Assembly (NCBI GenBank): GCA_021775835.1
Contig: JAJFHC010000044.1
Coordinates: 1-14,360, forward strand
Direction of reading: 5' to 3'
From: Hyphomicrobiales bacterium
GTDB lineage: Bacteria; Pseudomonadota; Alphaproteobacteria; Rhizobiales; JAJFHC01
DNA: 14,360 nucleotides
A program made the position numbers and the translations under genes. The notes under the pieces were generated by a model, which saw only the letters and a program-made list of their open reading frames with translations, did not search any database and was not told the origin of the DNA. This document shows positions 12,559-14,360 of this stretch, in pieces; the stretch's first letter is position 1; the number at the start of each line of letters is the position of its first letter.

Positions 12559-13866
12559 TCAGCTTCCGGCCTGGTCCAGGGCCTGGGAGATGTCGGCGAT
12601 GATGTCGTCAGGATGTTCGATGCCGATCGATAATCTGACATAACTCTCCGTCACACCGGTGGCGGCAAGCTCGTCTCCGGCAAGCTGGGAATGGGTGGTC
12701 GATGCTGGATGGATTGCCAGGCTGCGGGCATCACCGATATTGGCGACGTGATAAAGCATCTTGAGAGAGTTGATGAACTTCTTGCCGGCTTCCATGCCAC
12801 CTTTGATTTCGATGCCCATGAGACCGCCCATGCCGCCGGACAGGTAAGTCTCGGCGCGACGCTTGAGTTCACCCTCGGCAAAGCCCGGGTATATAACCCT
12901 GTCCACTGCCGGGTGCCGGTTGAGATACTCGGCGACCCTCTGGGCGTTCGAGCAATGCTGGCGCATGCGCAAAGGCAGAGTCTCAAGACCCTGAATGAAC
13001 ATGAAGGCATTGAACGGGCTCATGGCCGAGCCCAGGTCCCGCAACAACACGACGCGGGCACGAATGGCATAGGCTATTGGAGCGCCGAGGGCTTCGGGAA
13101 CCAGCGTACCCCAGACCGCGCCATGATAGCTGGGGTCGGGCGTGTTCATCAGTGGCTGGCGTTCCGGTATGGCGGTCCAGTCGAAGTTACCGCCGTCGAC
13201 CAGCAGGCCGCCAATCGACGTGCCGTGGCCCCCGATGTACTTGGTTGTGGAGTAAAGCACGATGGCTGCTCCGTGTTCCAGGGGCCGACACAGGATTGGG
13301 CACGCGGTATTGTCCATGATCAGCGGGATGCCGTATTCCCTACCGATATCGGCTACTTCCTTGATCGGGAACACATTGAGCTTCGGGTTGGGCAGGGTTT
13401 CGGCGTAAAACGCGCGGGTCTTGTCGTCGATTGCCCTGCGGAAGTTTTCGGGATCTGAGGGGTCGGCAAACCGGACTTCTATTCCCATCATGGAGAGCGT
13501 ATTGGCGAAGAGGTTCCAGGTGCCGCCATAAAGGTCGGTGGAACTGACGATGTTGTCTCCGCACTGGGCAAGGTTCTGAATGGCGAATGTCGATGCCGCC
13601 TGGCCCGAGGCCAGTGACAGGGCGACGGCACCGCCTTCGAGATTGGCCATGCGTTGTTCCAGAACGTCATTGGTCGGGTTCATGATCCGGGTGTAGATGT
13701 TGCCCAGTTCCTGCAGCGAGAACAGGTTTGAGGCGTGTTCAGTATCGTTGAACTGATAGGACGTGGTCTGATAGATCGGCACGGCAACCGCATTGGTGGC
13801 GGGGTCTGAACGATAGGTTCCGCCGTGGAGGGCGATTGTTTCCGGATTGACGTAGTCACCTGACAT
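12559..13866 (-). CDS. metY: O-acetylhomoserine aminocarboxypropyltransferase (O-acetylhomoserine sulfhydrylase)
   Basis: 435 aa, the standard length of MetY and longer than the roughly 390 aa of MetB/MetC/MetZ. It is a Cys/Met-metabolism PLP enzyme: Tyr58 and Arg60 in NIYTRIMNPT (phosphate contacts from the neighbouring subunit), the SGQAA loop at 88-92, Tyr113 in DLYGGTWNLF (ring stacking), Asp185 in IMDNT, and the Schiff-base Lys209 in STTKYIGGHGTSIGG. It makes homocysteine from O-acetylhomoserine and sulfide for methionine synthesis in the cytoplasm. The ATG at 13866 has GGGAG 7 nt upstream. The 178-nt leader has a strong hairpin and pseudoknot potential, so RNA-level control by methionine or SAM is conceivable. 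The nearest minus-strand neighbour upstream is the truncated hemoglobin. Confidence 0.92.
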   Translation of the reverse strand: MSGDYVNPETIALHGGTYRSDPATNAVAVPIYQTTSYQFNDTEHASNLFSLQELGNIYTRIMNPTNDVLEQRMANLEGGAVALSLASGQAASTFAIQNLAQCGDNIVSSTDLYGGTWNLFANTLSMMGIEVRFADPSDPENFRRAIDDKTRAFYAETLPNPKLNVFPIKEVADIGREYGIPLIMDNTACPILCRPLEHGAAIVLYSTTKYIGGHGTSIGGLLVDGGNFDWTAIPERQPLMNTPDPSYHGAVWGTLVPEALGAPIAYAIRARVVLLRDLGSAMSPFNAFMFIQGLETLPLRMRQHCSNAQRVAEYLNRHPAVDRVIYPGFAEGELKRRAETYLSGGMGGLMGIEIKGGMEAGKKFINSLKMLYHVANIGDARSLAIHPASTTHSQLAGDELAATGVTESYVRLSIGIEHPDDIIADISQALDQAGS

Positions 13867-13873
13867 ACTGGTT

Positions 13874-13959
13874 CTCCCAAGTTGTTACGGCGCAGGCGGC
13901 GAAGGTGTCCGCAAGTGCCCGCAGCGACCTCCCGATTGATGCCGGGCAGGTATCGGGAG
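13874..13959 (-). promoter_or_regulatory. metY leader: hairpin with pseudoknot potential and alternative pairing to the ribosome site
   Basis: On the minus strand, CTCCCGAT (13959-13952) and ATCGGGAG (13936-13929) form a perfect 8-bp stem with a 15-nt loop. The loop's TGCCCG (13948-13943) is complementary to CGGGCA (13921-13916), 7 nt after the stem, which would give an H-type pseudoknot. The CTCCC of the stem is also complementary to the metY ribosome site GGGAG (13878-13874), so the hairpin and ribosome-site masking exclude each other. It lacks the conserved core of the SAM-II riboswitch. Function is inferred only. Confidence 0.4.
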
Positions 13960-14009
13960 CAATGATGTCATGGTTGCTGAAATTTTGCCAGATGGCGCGG
14001 GCAGGCGAA

Positions 14010-14024
14010 GTCAATCCTGTTGAC
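14010..14024. promoter_or_regulatory. Operator-like dyad upstream of metY
   Basis: GTCAA-TCCTG-TTGAC, a perfect 5-nt inverted repeat with a 5-nt centre. On the minus strand it contains TTGACT, a good -35 box for metY, but no clear -10 box lies 16-18 nt further on. It is a possible binding site for a methionine regulator. Confidence 0.35.
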
Positions 14025-14044
14025 CGTATGCGGATGATAAGGAA

Positions 14045-14360
14045 CTAAAGTTGGGCGGGTTCGCGGGATTTTGCCCTCCCGACAACGCCTTCACCACGCT
14101 GGATGGCAATTCCCATCTGCAGGGACTGTGCGATGCGTTCGGCGCGATCGACAAACAGGCGGGCGGCGTCGGGCGGGCAAATGTCTCGTGCGGTTTCCGT
14201 GAACAAGTCGAGCCATCGGACAAAGTGTTCTGCAGTAACATCCGGGAGGGCGGCGTGCGCCTGCATGGGGGTGCCCTTGTAGCGCCCGGTCATCAGGGCC
14301 ACAGATGACCAGAAGGCACAGAGCTTCTCAAGATGGGCGTCCCAGTCCTCAACTACAGTG
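14045..14360 (-). CDS. Group III truncated hemoglobin, C-terminal part (5' end beyond the right edge)
   Basis: 104 codons are visible from the edge to the TAG at 14047-14045; the N-terminal roughly 30 residues lie outside. Counting from the edge, DWDAHLEKLCAFWSSVALMT then GRYKGTPMQAH holds the conserved Phe-Trp pair and the proximal haem ligand His35. FVRWLDLFTET carries the family-specific Trp49 (G8 position), and RAERIAQSLQMGIA is the final helix. The arrangement matches Campylobacter jejuni Ctb (proximal His72). The protein ends with a short polar tail. Group III proteins bind O2 or NO tightly and are linked to nitrosative stress or redox chemistry; the exact role is unknown. The gene is on the same strand as metY, 178 nt upstream of it. 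Confidence 0.88.
   Translation of the reverse strand, partial: TVVEDWDAHLEKLCAFWSSVALMTGRYKGTPMQAHAALPDVTAEHFVRWLDLFTETARDICPPDAARLFVDRAERIAQSLQMGIAIQRGEGVVGRAKSREPAQL

Noticed and set aside
12691..13458. 255-codon + strand frame
   Set aside because: Antisense to metY, whose catalytic and PLP-binding residues are all present on the minus strand.
13867..14044. Known SAM-II or SAH riboswitch upstream of metY
   Set aside because: I looked for the conserved SAM-II core and the SAH riboswitch stem pattern by eye and found neither. The structure here was reported only as an unassigned candidate.

Overview
The window is dense, fairly GC-rich bacterial DNA with short intergenic gaps. It looks like a chromosomal segment of an alphaproteobacterium, probably Hyphomicrobiales (Rhizobiales). 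The main pointers are a secreted protein with a glycine zipper and a BA14K-type C-terminus (a family typical of that order), ordinary alphaproteobacterial housekeeping families (MetY, GlpR-type DeoR, NudL-like Nudix, DUF454, group III truncated hemoglobin), and several TTG starts with good ribosome sites. I saw no tRNA, rRNA, CRISPR array, transposase or phage gene.

Left part (1-5105). A PaaK-type acyl-CoA ligase, probably cut by the left edge, overlaps an enoyl-CoA hydratase by 4 nt, so the two look like a coupled CoA-thioester catabolic pair. Convergent to them is an M24 peptidase of the aminopeptidase P/creatinase type. The 365-nt gap after it is not empty. It holds a tiny + strand unit: a promoter-like pair, a Shine-Dalgarno sequence matching 15 nt of the expected complement of the 16S rRNA tail, a 24-codon ORF, a hairpin and a strong intrinsic terminator. 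This is the most interesting item in the window. Two minus-strand genes follow: a small secreted protein of unknown function and a glutathione S-transferase.

Middle part (5244-9513). A GNAT acetyltransferase overlaps an EamA/DMT permease by 4 nt, a likely make-and-export or modify-and-export pair. Next comes a small zinc nucleoside-deaminase-like protein with a Tat signal, then two envelope genes: the glycine-zipper/BA14K protein, with its own terminator, and a secreted NodB-type polysaccharide deacetylase with a long basic disordered tail.

Right part (9671-14360). A GlpR-like DeoR regulator has a clear promoter and a tandem-repeat operator candidate. It is convergent with a TauE/SafE permease, which is divergent from a Nudix hydrolase. 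On the minus strand follow a DUF454 membrane protein, a REP-like palindrome, the methionine gene metY, whose leader can be drawn as an H-type pseudoknot able to compete for its own ribosome site, and the C-terminal part of a group III truncated hemoglobin that runs off the right edge.

All assignments come from reading motifs by eye. No search or folding was run.
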